DNA from: Sphingobacteriales bacterium
GTDB taxonomy: Bacteria; Bacteroidota; Bacteroidia; Sphingobacteriales; Sphingobacteriaceae
DNA length: 11,895 nucleotides
Assembly (NCBI GenBank): GCA_947478655.1
Contig: CANJWU010000018.1
Coordinates: 1 to 11,895, forward strand
Reading direction: 5' to 3'
This document shows, piece by piece, positions 1 to 7,509 of this stretch. Under the pieces are notes generated by a model. It did no database searches, had not been told where the DNA came from, and worked only from the letters and a program-made list of their open reading frames with translations. The position numbers and the translations under genes were made by a program. The stretch's first letter is position 1, and each line of letters starts with the position of its first letter.

Positions 1-1
1 A

Positions 2-952
2 AGTAATCCCATTGCAGCAGAATTAAAAACATTTGAAGCCGCTTTTAAAGCTTCGATGCAAAGTTCTGTGCCTTTATTAGATAAGGTAACGCAATATATT
101 TACAAACGAAAAGGGAAGCAAATGCGTCCAATGTTTGTGTTTTTTACAGCACAACTTTGTGCTGGAATTACACCGGCAACGCATAGGGGAGCAGCATTAG
201 TGGAGTTGCTACATACGGCTACTTTGGTGCACGATGATGTAGTAGACGACGCCTATTTGCGAAGGGGTTTTTTATCGATCAATGCCGTTTGGAAAAATAA
301 AATAGCCGTATTAGTCGGCGATTTTTTATTGGCTAAAGGCTTGTTGTTATCATTGAACAACGATGATTTTAATTTGCTCAAAATAGTCTCTCGTGCAGTG
401 CAGCAAATGAGCGAAGGAGAATTACTGCAAATAGAAAAGGCAAGAAGACTAGACATCAAAGAAGAAGTTTATTACGAAATTATAAGACAAAAAACAGCCT
501 CTTTAATAGCTTCATGTTGCGCATGTGGTGCAGCATCTGCTGGTGTCGAACAACAAATGGTAGACCAACTCCATTTGTTTGGAGAGCACGTAGGAATGGC
601 ATTTCAGATCAAAGATGATTTAATGGATTTTGGTTATGATGACATTGGTAAGCCTAAAGGAATAGATATTAAAGAAAAGAAATTAACCTTGCCCTTAATT
701 TATGCATTACAAAAAGTAAGTGCTGCAGAAAAAAATAAAATGATTAGGTTAGTCAAAAATCATCACGAAGAAAAAGAAACCTTAACGATCATTTTAAACT
801 TTATCAATGCACAAGGCGGCATGGAATATGCAGCGCAAAAAATGATGGAGTATAAAAACAAAGCCATTGCAATACTTGCGCAATTCCCAGATTCCATTGC
901 CAAAGAATCGCTGATTCAATTAGTTGATTTTACCATCAATAGAAAAAAATAA
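2..952 (+). CDS. Polyprenyl diphosphate synthase, long-chain trans type (5' end outside window)
   Basis: This enzyme condenses isopentenyl diphosphate units onto an allylic primer to make a long all-trans prenyl diphosphate, typically for the menaquinone side chain. The reading frame is open from base 2 with no stop. The residues before the first ATG (position 56) still look like family sequence (PIAAELKTFEAAFKASM), so that ATG is internal and the true start lies before the window. About 316 residues are visible, against roughly 320-330 for the family, so only a few are missing. Both aspartate-rich Mg-binding motifs are intact: DDVVD at bases 233-247, followed by an RRG, and DDLMD at bases 614-628 within FQIKDDLMDF. 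The KGKQMRP substrate-binding segment is also present. Small residues (Ala, Thr) sit 5 and 4 positions before the first motif, which fits a long product, but chain length cannot be fixed from this (IspB/HepT-like). The stop overlaps the next start as TAATG. Confidence 0.93.
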   Translation, partial: SNPIAAELKTFEAAFKASMQSSVPLLDKVTQYIYKRKGKQMRPMFVFFTAQLCAGITPATHRGAALVELLHTATLVHDDVVDDAYLRRGFLSINAVWKNKIAVLVGDFLLAKGLLLSLNNDDFNLLKIVSRAVQQMSEGELLQIEKARRLDIKEEVYYEIIRQKTASLIASCCACGAASAGVEQQMVDQLHLFGEHVGMAFQIKDDLMDFGYDDIGKPKGIDIKEKKLTLPLIYALQKVSAAEKNKMIRLVKNHHEEKETLTIILNFINAQGGMEYAAQKMMEYKNKAIAILAQFPDSIAKESLIQLVDFTINRKK

Positions 953-2004
953 TGTATTCAACGGAGCTTTTATTTTTCGGATGTTTTGCGCTATTTATTT
1001 TTGCCATGTTGGCCATAGACTTAGGCGTTTTTAATAAAAAAAACCATATTGTTAAAACCAAAGAAGCCTTCGTGATGAGTGCTATCTGGTTAAGCTTCGC
1101 CATCGCTTTTTATATTTTATTGTTATTTAAAGGGCATTGGATTCACGGCATCAGCGATTTAACATCTTTGCAAGCTGTTATTGCAGTAAACCATCAATCC
1201 ATAGCCATTATTCCAACAAATTTTTCGGCCAGTTTAGCCAATTACAATCAAAATTTGGCCTTGGAGTTTATGAGTGGTTATTTGGTCGAGTATGCATTAT
1301 CGGTAGATAATATCTTTGTGATCATCTTATTGCTAACCGCATTTAATGTAGCCGAAAAATATTATCACCGTGTTTTATTCTGGGGTATTCTGGGCGCAAT
1401 TTTGATGCGTTTCCTTTTTATTTTCTTGGGGGCTACTTTAATTAAAGAATTTGAATGGATATTATATTTATTCGGAATATTTTTATTGTATACAGGATTA
1501 TCTTTGTTTTTCAAAAAAGAAGAAACAGAAAAAATTGATACAGAAAATCATCCTGTTGTAAAATTTTTCGCAAAATATTTTAATGTCTTTCCGAGATATG
1601 TTGGGAGTAAATTTTTTGTTAAGAAAAATAAAAAATGGCTAATCACCCCTTTGTTTATTGTATTAATTGTCATCGAGTTTTCAGATTTAATATTTGCAGT
1701 AGATTCAATACCTGCCATATTTTCGATTACTAAAGATCCATTTATTGTTTTTTTCTCTAATATATTTGCCATATTAGGATTGCGTTCTATGTTTTTTTTA
1801 TTGGTGAATGTGATTCATAAATTTCATTATTTAAAAACAGGTTTAGCGGTGTTATTGACATTTATTGGTGTTAAAATGCTGGCCGCACATTGGTTAAAGG
1901 CCATTGGATTTGGCACTTTACATTCCTTACTATTTATTATTTTTGTATTACTGAGCAGTATTTTGTTGTCCACTTTTTTTCCAAAAACAACTATTGAGAA
2001 ATGA
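952..2004 (+). CDS. TerC/Alx-family integral membrane protein
   Basis: This is an inner-membrane protein of the TerC/Alx family, whose studied members act in metal homeostasis, notably manganese export, and in tellurite resistance. The two family hallmarks are present: EYALSVDNIFVI at residues 113-124 and EFSDLIFAVDSIPAIF at 242-257, each with acidic residues inside a membrane segment as expected for ion binding. Hydrophobic helices are visible near residues 5-25, 42-59, 117-131, 141-162, 168-187, 231-252, 264-286, 296-312 and 323-343. Between the second and third helices lies a roughly 45-residue polar stretch (about 61-105); I recall similar stretches in Bacteroidota homologues, but have not checked. 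A basic loop lies near 219-229. The start overlaps the upstream stop by one base and the end overlaps the next start by four, so the gene is translationally coupled on both sides. No room exists for a yybP-ykoY Mn riboswitch directly upstream. Substrate is unproven. Confidence 0.9.
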   Translation: MYSTELLFFGCFALFIFAMLAIDLGVFNKKNHIVKTKEAFVMSAIWLSFAIAFYILLLFKGHWIHGISDLTSLQAVIAVNHQSIAIIPTNFSASLANYNQNLALEFMSGYLVEYALSVDNIFVIILLLTAFNVAEKYYHRVLFWGILGAILMRFLFIFLGATLIKEFEWILYLFGIFLLYTGLSLFFKKEETEKIDTENHPVVKFFAKYFNVFPRYVGSKFFVKKNKKWLITPLFIVLIVIEFSDLIFAVDSIPAIFSITKDPFIVFFSNIFAILGLRSMFFLLVNVIHKFHYLKTGLAVLLTFIGVKMLAAHWLKAIGFGTLHSLLFIIFVLLSSILLSTFFPKTTIEK

Positions 2005-2624
2005 TTATGAAAAAGTTTCTATTTTTTATGGGCATGTTGCTAGCCTGCATGAATCATGCAATGGCGCAAAGTCCAGAAGCCGATAAACCCATTGTAAAAA
2101 AAGTATTCGAAGATTATTATATAGGCGAGTACCGTTTTAAAAGTAGAAATAATTGGGTGCTTTTTGGATTTGGCCCAAACATTAAGCCTAGTTTGCCTAA
2201 TTTCACTAATGCAAACATGGAATTAAGTTTTAATTATTATGATCGATTAGATAGATTATGGCAATTGAGTTACCAAGCTAGCACGCTTAATTATTTAGCA
2301 TTTGGTGGCGCTACTGTTTACCTTAATGCATTTAATCTAGGTAGAGGAAAAGTAATCGAAAAACAATATTACAAAATAGCTGCCTTTGCTGGTCCTAGTT
2401 TAGTCTATACTAATTATTATCCTTATGATTCTACTAAAACCATTAATCAAGACAAAACATTTGGTATTGGATTGCAAGCACAATTGCAATTTATTGTCAA
2501 GCCAGTATATGATTTTGGTTTTAGCATTAGCCCTTTTGTGAATGTAAATACGGTGCAAACAGTTGCTGGTATTACGCTGGCTATTTATGGATCAAACGCA
2601 ATGGAAAGAAAAATTAAATATTAA
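2001..2624 (+). CDS. Exported protein of unknown function, probable small outer-membrane beta-barrel
   Basis: I do not recognise a named family. The N-terminus is a clear export signal: basic MIMKK, a hydrophobic stretch, then an AMA-Q site giving cleavage after residue 22. An LLAC at residues 13-16 could instead be read as an imperfect lipobox with C16 lipidated, but Leu at -2 is unusual. The mature part (about 185 residues) is rich in alternating aromatic and polar residues, with repeated strand-like segments (WVLFGFGPN, NMELSFNYYD, QLSYQAST, FGIGLQAQLQFIV, DFGFSISPFVNV), which suggests an outer-membrane barrel of about eight strands. No catalytic motif is visible. The ATG at 2001 overlaps the terC stop (ATGA); a second in-frame ATG at 2007 gives a more typical MKKFLFF start and cannot be excluded. 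The last 11 bases overlap the convergent GH3-like gene. Confidence 0.75.
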   Translation: MIMKKFLFFMGMLLACMNHAMAQSPEADKPIVKKVFEDYYIGEYRFKSRNNWVLFGFGPNIKPSLPNFTNANMELSFNYYDRLDRLWQLSYQASTLNYLAFGGATVYLNAFNLGRGKVIEKQYYKIAAFAGPSLVYTNYYPYDSTKTINQDKTFGIGLQAQLQFIVKPVYDFGFSISPFVNVNTVQTVAGITLAIYGSNAMERKIKY

Positions 2625-4128
2625 TCATATTTAAAATTTCATCAACATATTTTCTGTTATTAGCTAAGCGAGGTACTTTATGTTGACCACCAAGCTTGCC
2701 TCTGTTTTTCATCCAATTGTAAAAAGTATCTGCTGGTGCAAGATGAACAATCGGTTTTAACAATGCAATATTGCCTTTTCGTTTTGCTTCGTAATCGGAG
2801 TTGATTTCTTTGAGGGCTGCATCCAAACAATCTGTAAAAGTATCGAGATGCTCAGGTGCTTTTTCAAATTCAATAATCCATTCGTGACCGCCAGATTTTT
2901 TATCACTAAAATAAATTGGTCCAGCAGTATAATCTCGAATAGCGGCGTTACAAATACTACAAGCTTTTACCAAGGCTTTTTCGGCATTGTCGATTATAAG
3001 TTCTTCTCCAAAAGCATTGATAAAATGTTTGGTTCGGCCGGTAATTAATATACGATAAGGGTTAAGGCTAGTAAATTGAACGGTGTCGCCCACTACATAG
3101 CGCCATAAACCCCCATTAGTAGAAATCACGATCGCATAGTTTTTAAACAAACTGACTTCTGCTAATGATAAAGTTTTCGGATTTGCTTCGTCGATGTTTT
3201 CTATTGGAATAAATTCATAATAGATACCATAGTCTAGCATCAATAACATTTCGCTATTCCCTATTTGATCTTGAATGCCAAAAAAACCTTCCGATGCATT
3301 ATAGGTTTCTAGGTAATACATTTCTGAAGAAGGAATTAATTTTTGAAATTGTTCGCGGTATGGCGCAAAATTAACGGCACCATGAAAATACAATTCTAAA
3401 TTGGGCCAAACTTCTAATAAATTATTTTTACCAGTAATTTCCAAAATTCTTTTGGCCAACAAAACTGTCCAAGTGGGAACTCCAGATATATTGGTAACAT
3501 TCACATGGATGGTGGCATTGGCAATGGTTTCTAATTTTTCTTCCCAATGTTCCATGAGCGCAATTGCACTGTTCGGTGTGGTATGGAATTCGGCCCACAT
3601 GGGCAAATTTTTAATTAATACAGCAGAAAGATCGCCATAAGAAATTGCTTCGTTTACGGGGCTTATTTGATTGCTTCCGCCCACAATTAAACATTTGCCA
3701 GTGAATATTTTTGATTCGGGTTGATTATTACAATAAATACTTAATAAATCTTTACCTCCCTTGTAATGACACTCCTCTAAAGATTCGTTGCTAACTGGGA
3801 TGAATTTACTTTTGTCGCTGGTGGTGCCAGAAGATTTTGCAAACCATTTTATTTCCGAAAACCATAAAACATTTTCTTCCCCCTGCATCATCCGCTCAAT
3901 ATAGGGTTTGAGTGTGTCGTAGTTTTGCAGCGGAACTCTATTGACAAACTCTTCTCTGGTTTCAATACTTTTGTAATCGTATTTTCTACCCCATTCGGTA
4001 TTTCTAGCGCTGTTAATTAAATTAAATAGCCATTCCTCTTGCACTTCGTTTGGATACTTCATGAAGAATTCAATTTGATGAATTCTTTTTTTCATAATCC
4101 AAGAAAGGATGGAGTTAACGACGGTCAT
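2614..4128 (-). CDS. GH3-family acyl-acid amido synthetase-like protein
   Basis: This 504-residue protein belongs to the GH3 (auxin-responsive promoter) family, ANL-type adenylating enzymes. In plants they join an amino acid to an acyl acid such as jasmonate or indole acetate through an acyl-AMP intermediate. The ATP/AMP motifs are all present: SSGTTSDKSKFIPVS at 99-113 (phosphate loop), TYNASEG at 275-281, GDTVQFT at 347-353, GRTKHFINAFGEEL at 364-377, and the C-terminal lysine region GKLGGQHKVPRL at 477-488. The length is normal for the family and nothing is missing, so it is probably an active adenylating enzyme. The bacterial substrate is unknown and cannot be read from the sequence. It starts 4 bases after the lptB stop, so it is the third gene of a recJ-lptB operon; an envelope-related substrate is possible but is only inference. 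There is no signal peptide, so it should be cytoplasmic. Its end overlaps the convergent gene by 11 bases. Confidence 0.92.
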   Translation of the reverse strand: MTVVNSILSWIMKKRIHQIEFFMKYPNEVQEEWLFNLINSARNTEWGRKYDYKSIETREEFVNRVPLQNYDTLKPYIERMMQGEENVLWFSEIKWFAKSSGTTSDKSKFIPVSNESLEECHYKGGKDLLSIYCNNQPESKIFTGKCLIVGGSNQISPVNEAISYGDLSAVLIKNLPMWAEFHTTPNSAIALMEHWEEKLETIANATIHVNVTNISGVPTWTVLLAKRILEITGKNNLLEVWPNLELYFHGAVNFAPYREQFQKLIPSSEMYYLETYNASEGFFGIQDQIGNSEMLLMLDYGIYYEFIPIENIDEANPKTLSLAEVSLFKNYAIVISTNGGLWRYVVGDTVQFTSLNPYRILITGRTKHFINAFGEELIIDNAEKALVKACSICNAAIRDYTAGPIYFSDKKSGGHEWIIEFEKAPEHLDTFTDCLDAALKEINSDYEAKRKGNIALLKPIVHLAPADTFYNWMKNRGKLGGQHKVPRLANNRKYVDEILNMINI

Positions 4129-4132
4129 TTGA

Positions 4133-4870
4133 TTAGATGGTTTTGGGTCTTAATACAAAATTCTTACCTAAATATACGCGTCGAACTTGTTCGTCTGCGG
4201 CTAGCTCTTCTGCAGTGCCAGATTTTAAAATAGATCCTTCAAATAGTAAATAAGCACGATCGGTAATCGAAAGTGTTTCTTGCACATTATGATCGGTAAT
4301 TAAAATACCAATATTTTTCTTTTTTAATTTGGAAACGATTGTTTGAATCTCTTCAACGGCAATAGGATCAACACCTGCAAAAGGTTCGTCTAGTAAAATG
4401 AAATTTGGATTTGCAGCTAATGCCCTTGCAATTTCGGTTCTTCTTCTTTCTCCACCAGATAATAAGTCGCCTTGGTTTTTCCTAACTTTACTTAAGCTGA
4501 ATTCTTCGATGAGTTCTTCTAATTTATCTTTTTGTTCCGATTTAGAAAGGTTGGTCATTTCTAAAATGGCTAAAATATTTTCTTCTACGGTTAGTTTTCT
4601 AAACACCGAAGCTTCTTGTGCTAAATATCCAATGCCTTTTTGGGCTCTTTTATACATAGGCTCTTGGGTAATTTCTTCGTTTTGAAGAAATATTTTTCCC
4701 GAATTTGGTTTAATTAATCCTACGATCATATAAAAAGAAGTTGTTTTTCCTGCGCCATTTGGCCCAAGTAGTCCAACAATTTCTCCTTGTTTTACATTAA
4801 AAGAGACATCGTTTACTACGGTTCTTTTTTTGTAGGTTTTAATGAGGTGTTCGGCTCTTAATTCTAACAT
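4133..4870 (-). CDS. lptB: LPS export ABC transporter ATP-binding protein LptB
   Basis: LptB is the cytoplasmic ATPase that, with LptF and LptG, extracts lipopolysaccharide from the inner membrane and drives it across the Lpt bridge to the cell surface. All ABC elements are intact: Walker A GPNGAGKT at 36-43, Q-loop Q85 in YLAQEASVF, signature LSGGE at 137-141, Walker B FILLDE at 157-162, D-loop AGVDP at 165-169 and the switch histidine H194 in ITDHNV. The features that distinguish LptB from amino-acid-transporter ATPases are present: TSFYMIVG after Walker [22 protein letters not shown], and the GTAEEL...VRRVYLG ending. At 245 residues the length is typical. It begins 3 bases after the recJ stop and ends 4 bases before the GH3-like gene. 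The membrane partners LptF, LptG and LptC are not in this window, so it must assemble with products of distant genes. Confidence 0.96.
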   Translation of the reverse strand: MLELRAEHLIKTYKKRTVVNDVSFNVKQGEIVGLLGPNGAGKTTSFYMIVGLIKPNSGKIFLQNEEITQEPMYKRAQKGIGYLAQEASVFRKLTVEENILAILEMTNLSKSEQKDKLEELIEEFSLSKVRKNQGDLLSGGERRRTEIARALAANPNFILLDEPFAGVDPIAVEEIQTIVSKLKKKNIGILITDHNVQETLSITDRAYLLFEGSILKSGTAEELAADEQVRRVYLGKNFVLRPKTI

Positions 4871-4873
4871 ATA

Positions 4874-6586
4874 TTACGATTGAATTCGGATGTCTTTAAT
4901 ATTTAATTGTATGCTTGTTTTTTCTCTCCAAGTATTTTCTTCAATGGTATAACAAATATCAAATGGAATACCTGGCACTAATTTATCTTTTAAATTTCCT
5001 AAACCAAAGGCAATACAATCAAATGCGTAACTTCCTTGTTGAACAACGGAAAATTTAAGGTGATTGTTATTTTGTTTGCCCACTAATTGTGCAGGACTCG
5101 CTAGTTGCACCTGAGAAGAAATAAATACAGGTTTCATATTTCCTGGTCCGAATGGTGCAAACTGTTTTAATATGGCATTCGTTTTGGTCGAAAATTCTGC
5201 CAAATTCATTTCGCATTCTATGGCAATTTCTGCTTGTAAAGAATCATCATGAATAGAAGCGGCTACAATTTCTTCGAATTTTTCTTGAAAGGCAGGAATT
5301 TGATCGATGTGCATGGTTAAACCTGCAGCATATTTATGTCCACCATATTGAATGAGCAAATCGCTACAAGCGCTGATGGCTTCGTAAATATCAAAACCAT
5401 TTACCGAACGAGCGGAGCCCGCTGCTAAACCATTAGATTCGGTTAAAATAATGGTGGGTTTATAATGCTTTTCGATTAACCTAGAGGCTACAATTCCTAT
5501 CACCCCTTTATGCCAAGATGCATCGAATAAAACGGTTGATTTTTTTTGATGTAAATCGAAGTTTTCTTCGATCATTTGCAAAGCCGATAGCGTAATGGAT
5601 TGATCAAATTCTTTTCTTTCGGTGTTTTTGGCATCTACAATTTCACAAAAATCAAATGCAGATTGTTCATCTTCCGAAATTAATAAATTAACAGCATGCT
5701 TTGCATCATCAATTCTTCCGGCTGCATTGATTCTTGGACCAATCGCAAAAACAATTTCGTTGATAGATAAATCTGTTTTGGTTGCAGCAATATTCATGAG
5801 CGCTTTAAAACCTGGGCGTGGATTGCTATTTAATTGTTGCAAGCCAAAATAAGCCAGTGTTCTGTTTTCGCCTGTTAAAGGAACAATATCGGATGCAATA
5901 CTTACCGCAACTAAATCTAATAATGGCAATATAGCGTCCATGTCTATTTGATGAAACTGACAATAGGCCTGCGCTAATTTAAATCCAATCCCACAACCCG
6001 AAAGTTCATCATAAGGATATTGACAATCTTTTTGTTTAGGGTCTAATACCGCAATAGCAGCAGGAACGGTATCGCCAGGCAAATGGTGATCACAAATTAT
6101 AAAATCGATTCCTAAAGAATTGGCATAAGCTACTTTATCGTTTGCTTTAATACCACAGTCGAGCGCAATGATTAAACTAAAACCATGTTCTTTTGCAAAA
6201 TCGATACCTGCAGTAGAAATACCATAACCTTCTTTGTATCGATCGGGAATATAAAAATCTAAATGGTCGTATTGTGTTTTGAAAAAAGTATAGGTTAAAG
6301 CTACAGAAGTGGTACCATCTACATCGTAATCACCGTAAATTAAAATGCGTTCGTTATGGGCAATGGCTTTATTAATTCTGTTAATAGCCAGCTCCATATC
6401 TTTCATCAAGAATGGATCGTGCAAGTGTAAAATAGAGGGTCTAAAAAAATCTTTGGCTTGATCAAAAGTATAGATTCCTCTTTTAGTTAAAAGGGAGGCA
6501 ATCACCGGGTTTACATTCAGCTCGCCAGCGAGCCGATCGATTGCGGTTTTATCCGAATGGTTATTTTCTACCCACCTTTTTTCCAT
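4874..6586 (-). CDS. recJ: Single-stranded-DNA-specific 5'-3' exonuclease RecJ
   Basis: RecJ degrades single-stranded DNA 5' to 3' in recombination, mismatch repair and base excision repair, using two metal ions. I place the start at 6586 (MEKRWVENN, 570 residues). The frame remains open to an ATG at 6697, but those 37 extra residues are Cys- and aromatic-rich, do not resemble RecJ, and would overlap the divergent gene's start. From M1 at 6586: DYDVDG at 86-91, D143 in ALDCG, DHH at 166-168 in ICDHHLPGD and D224 in LLDLVAVS form the DHH metal site. GRIDDA lies at 290-295. The DHHA1 domain carries WHKGVIGIVASR at 358-369, GSARS at 390-394 and GGHKYAAG at 415-422; an OB-like C-terminal domain follows. 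All key residues are intact and length is typical. It is the first gene of the recJ-lptB-GH3 operon, with no functional reason evident for the pairing. Confidence 0.95.
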   Translation of the reverse strand: MEKRWVENNHSDKTAIDRLAGELNVNPVIASLLTKRGIYTFDQAKDFFRPSILHLHDPFLMKDMELAINRINKAIAHNERILIYGDYDVDGTTSVALTYTFFKTQYDHLDFYIPDRYKEGYGISTAGIDFAKEHGFSLIIALDCGIKANDKVAYANSLGIDFIICDHHLPGDTVPAAIAVLDPKQKDCQYPYDELSGCGIGFKLAQAYCQFHQIDMDAILPLLDLVAVSIASDIVPLTGENRTLAYFGLQQLNSNPRPGFKALMNIAATKTDLSINEIVFAIGPRINAAGRIDDAKHAVNLLISEDEQSAFDFCEIVDAKNTERKEFDQSITLSALQMIEENFDLHQKKSTVLFDASWHKGVIGIVASRLIEKHYKPTIILTESNGLAAGSARSVNGFDIYEAISACSDLLIQYGGHKYAAGLTMHIDQIPAFQEKFEEIVAASIHDDSLQAEIAIECEMNLAEFSTKTNAILKQFAPFGPGNMKPVFISSQVQLASPAQLVGKQNNNHLKFSVVQQGSYAFDCIAFGLGNLKDKLVPGIPFDICYTIEENTWREKTSIQLNIKDIRIQS

Positions 6587-6589
6587 ATC

Positions 6590-6620
6590 TTTGTAAACAG
6601 TTTTTGTAAAAATACATTTT
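6590..6620 (+). promoter_or_regulatory. Candidate Bacteroidota-type promoter for the MBL-fold gene
   Basis: TTTG at 6590-6593, a 19-base spacer and TACATTTT at 6613-6620 match the Bacteroidota sigma-factor pattern TTTG-N19-TAnnTTTG in all but the last base. Transcription would begin near 6627, leaving a leader of about 65 nucleotides before the ATG at 6691. The 104-base gap between the recJ start (6586) and this gene must also hold the recJ promoter on the other strand, for which I found no good match. Confidence 0.4.
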
Positions 6621-6690
6621 TCAATCCAAAAATTGAGACAAAATACAAAGGCTTGTCGGTATTTTAAACCGCATAAATGAAAATAATAAG

Positions 6691-7467
6691 ATGACAAAGC
6701 TTGTAGTACTTACCGAGGGGCAATATTCTGTAGACCAATCCAAAAAGTTTATTCCTTTTGATCCAATTTTACACGATCCAAAAGACAGACCGGCATCTAT
6801 ATTTGTTCATGTACAACCCTTTTTATTACAAACCGAACATGATTTACTTTTATTTGATACTGGCTTAGGCTATGCAAATGCAGCAGGCGAATTAGTGATT
6901 CACGAAGCCATTAAAAATGCTGGATTTGATCCATCAGATGTTACTAAAGTTTTAATGAGTCATTTGCATTTTGACCACGCAGGTGGAATGGTATACGAAA
7001 AAGAAGGCAGCACCTATTTAAGTTTTCCAAATGCAAGTTATTATATTCAACAAGAAGAATTAAATTTTGCTTTGACACATGCCACGCAGTCTTACCGTTT
7101 AGCGCCTTTAGAATTTTTAAGAAGATCTGATGCATTGGTTTTATTAGATGGAAATGGAACCATTGATGGGTATATCGATTATGAAATAACCGGAGGACAT
7201 TGCCCCTTTCATCAAGTGTTTAAAGTGCATACAGCCAAGGAGATTTATTTTTTCGGAGGAGATGTTTTGCCAGAAGCCATGCAAGTGGTAAGGCGTCTAA
7301 TTGCTAAATATGATTTTGACGGGAGAAAAGCGATGGAGTTAAGAAATCAATTTGCAGCACAAGCAGTGCAAGAAAATTGGAATTGTTTAATGTATCACGA
7401 CCGGCAACATGCGCTTACCAAATTTGAAATGATAGCAGATGCAGTAGCCATAAAAAAGCCTTTCTAA
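6691..7467 (+). CDS. MBL-fold metallo-hydrolase
   Basis: This is a 258-residue cytoplasmic enzyme of the metallo-beta-lactamase fold, the binuclear-metal hydrolase superfamily that includes lactonases, glyoxalase II and others. The metal ligands can be placed: HLHFDH at 91-96 (the HxHxDH motif, followed by AGG), H170 in ITGGHCPFH, D191 in FFGGDVLPEA, and H236 in LMYHDRQH. DTGLG at 56-60 is the usual strand-turn before the active site. The set of ligands and length resemble the N-acyl homoserine lactonase-like branch, but that branch has many substrates and the sequence does not identify one; quorum quenching is not supported. There is no signal peptide. The gene stands alone on its strand, divergent from recJ and convergent with yceI, so it is probably monocistronic. 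The start has no Shine-Dalgarno, and upstream in-frame extension is blocked by stops. The final codons and stop lie inside a terminator hairpin. Confidence 0.9.
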   Translation: MTKLVVLTEGQYSVDQSKKFIPFDPILHDPKDRPASIFVHVQPFLLQTEHDLLLFDTGLGYANAAGELVIHEAIKNAGFDPSDVTKVLMSHLHFDHAGGMVYEKEGSTYLSFPNASYYIQQEELNFALTHATQSYRLAPLEFLRRSDALVLLDGNGTIDGYIDYEITGGHCPFHQVFKVHTAKEIYFFGGDVLPEAMQVVRRLIAKYDFDGRKAMELRNQFAAQAVQENWNCLMYHDRQHALTKFEMIADAVAIKKPF

Positions 7468-7489
7468 AAAAATTAGAAAGGCTTTTTTT
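7452..7489. terminator. Strong hairpin, probable bidirectional rho-independent terminator
   Basis: The left arm AAAAAAGCCTTTCTAA (7452-7467) and right arm TTAGAAAGGCTTTTTT (7473-7488) are perfect 16-base complements around a 5-base A loop, with a T-run after and an A-run before. It therefore has the form of an intrinsic terminator in both directions and sits between the convergent MBL-fold gene and yceI. The left arm includes the last codons and TAA stop of the MBL-fold gene. Confidence 0.88.
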
Positions 7490-7509
7490 ATAAGATAAAT
7501 TTTATTGCT

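Noticed and set aside
253..459. Minus-strand open frame opposite the prenyl synthase
   Set aside because: It lies wholly inside a well-supported gene on the other strand, with no recognisable domain or start signal.
2611..2639. Imperfect A/T-only inverted repeat at the convergent junction
   Set aside because: The arms (2611-2621 and 2627-2639) have a two-base bulge and no G-C pair, so they are too weak to call a terminator.
3401..3640. Plus-strand open frame inside the GH3-like gene, and similar ones at 2848-3048 and 4398-4685
   Set aside because: These are antisense to intact conserved genes and have no protein-family features.
6691..7467. Calling the MBL-fold protein a quorum-quenching AHL lactonase
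   Set aside because: The metal ligands are shared by many MBL enzymes and no substrate-specific residue or context supports it.
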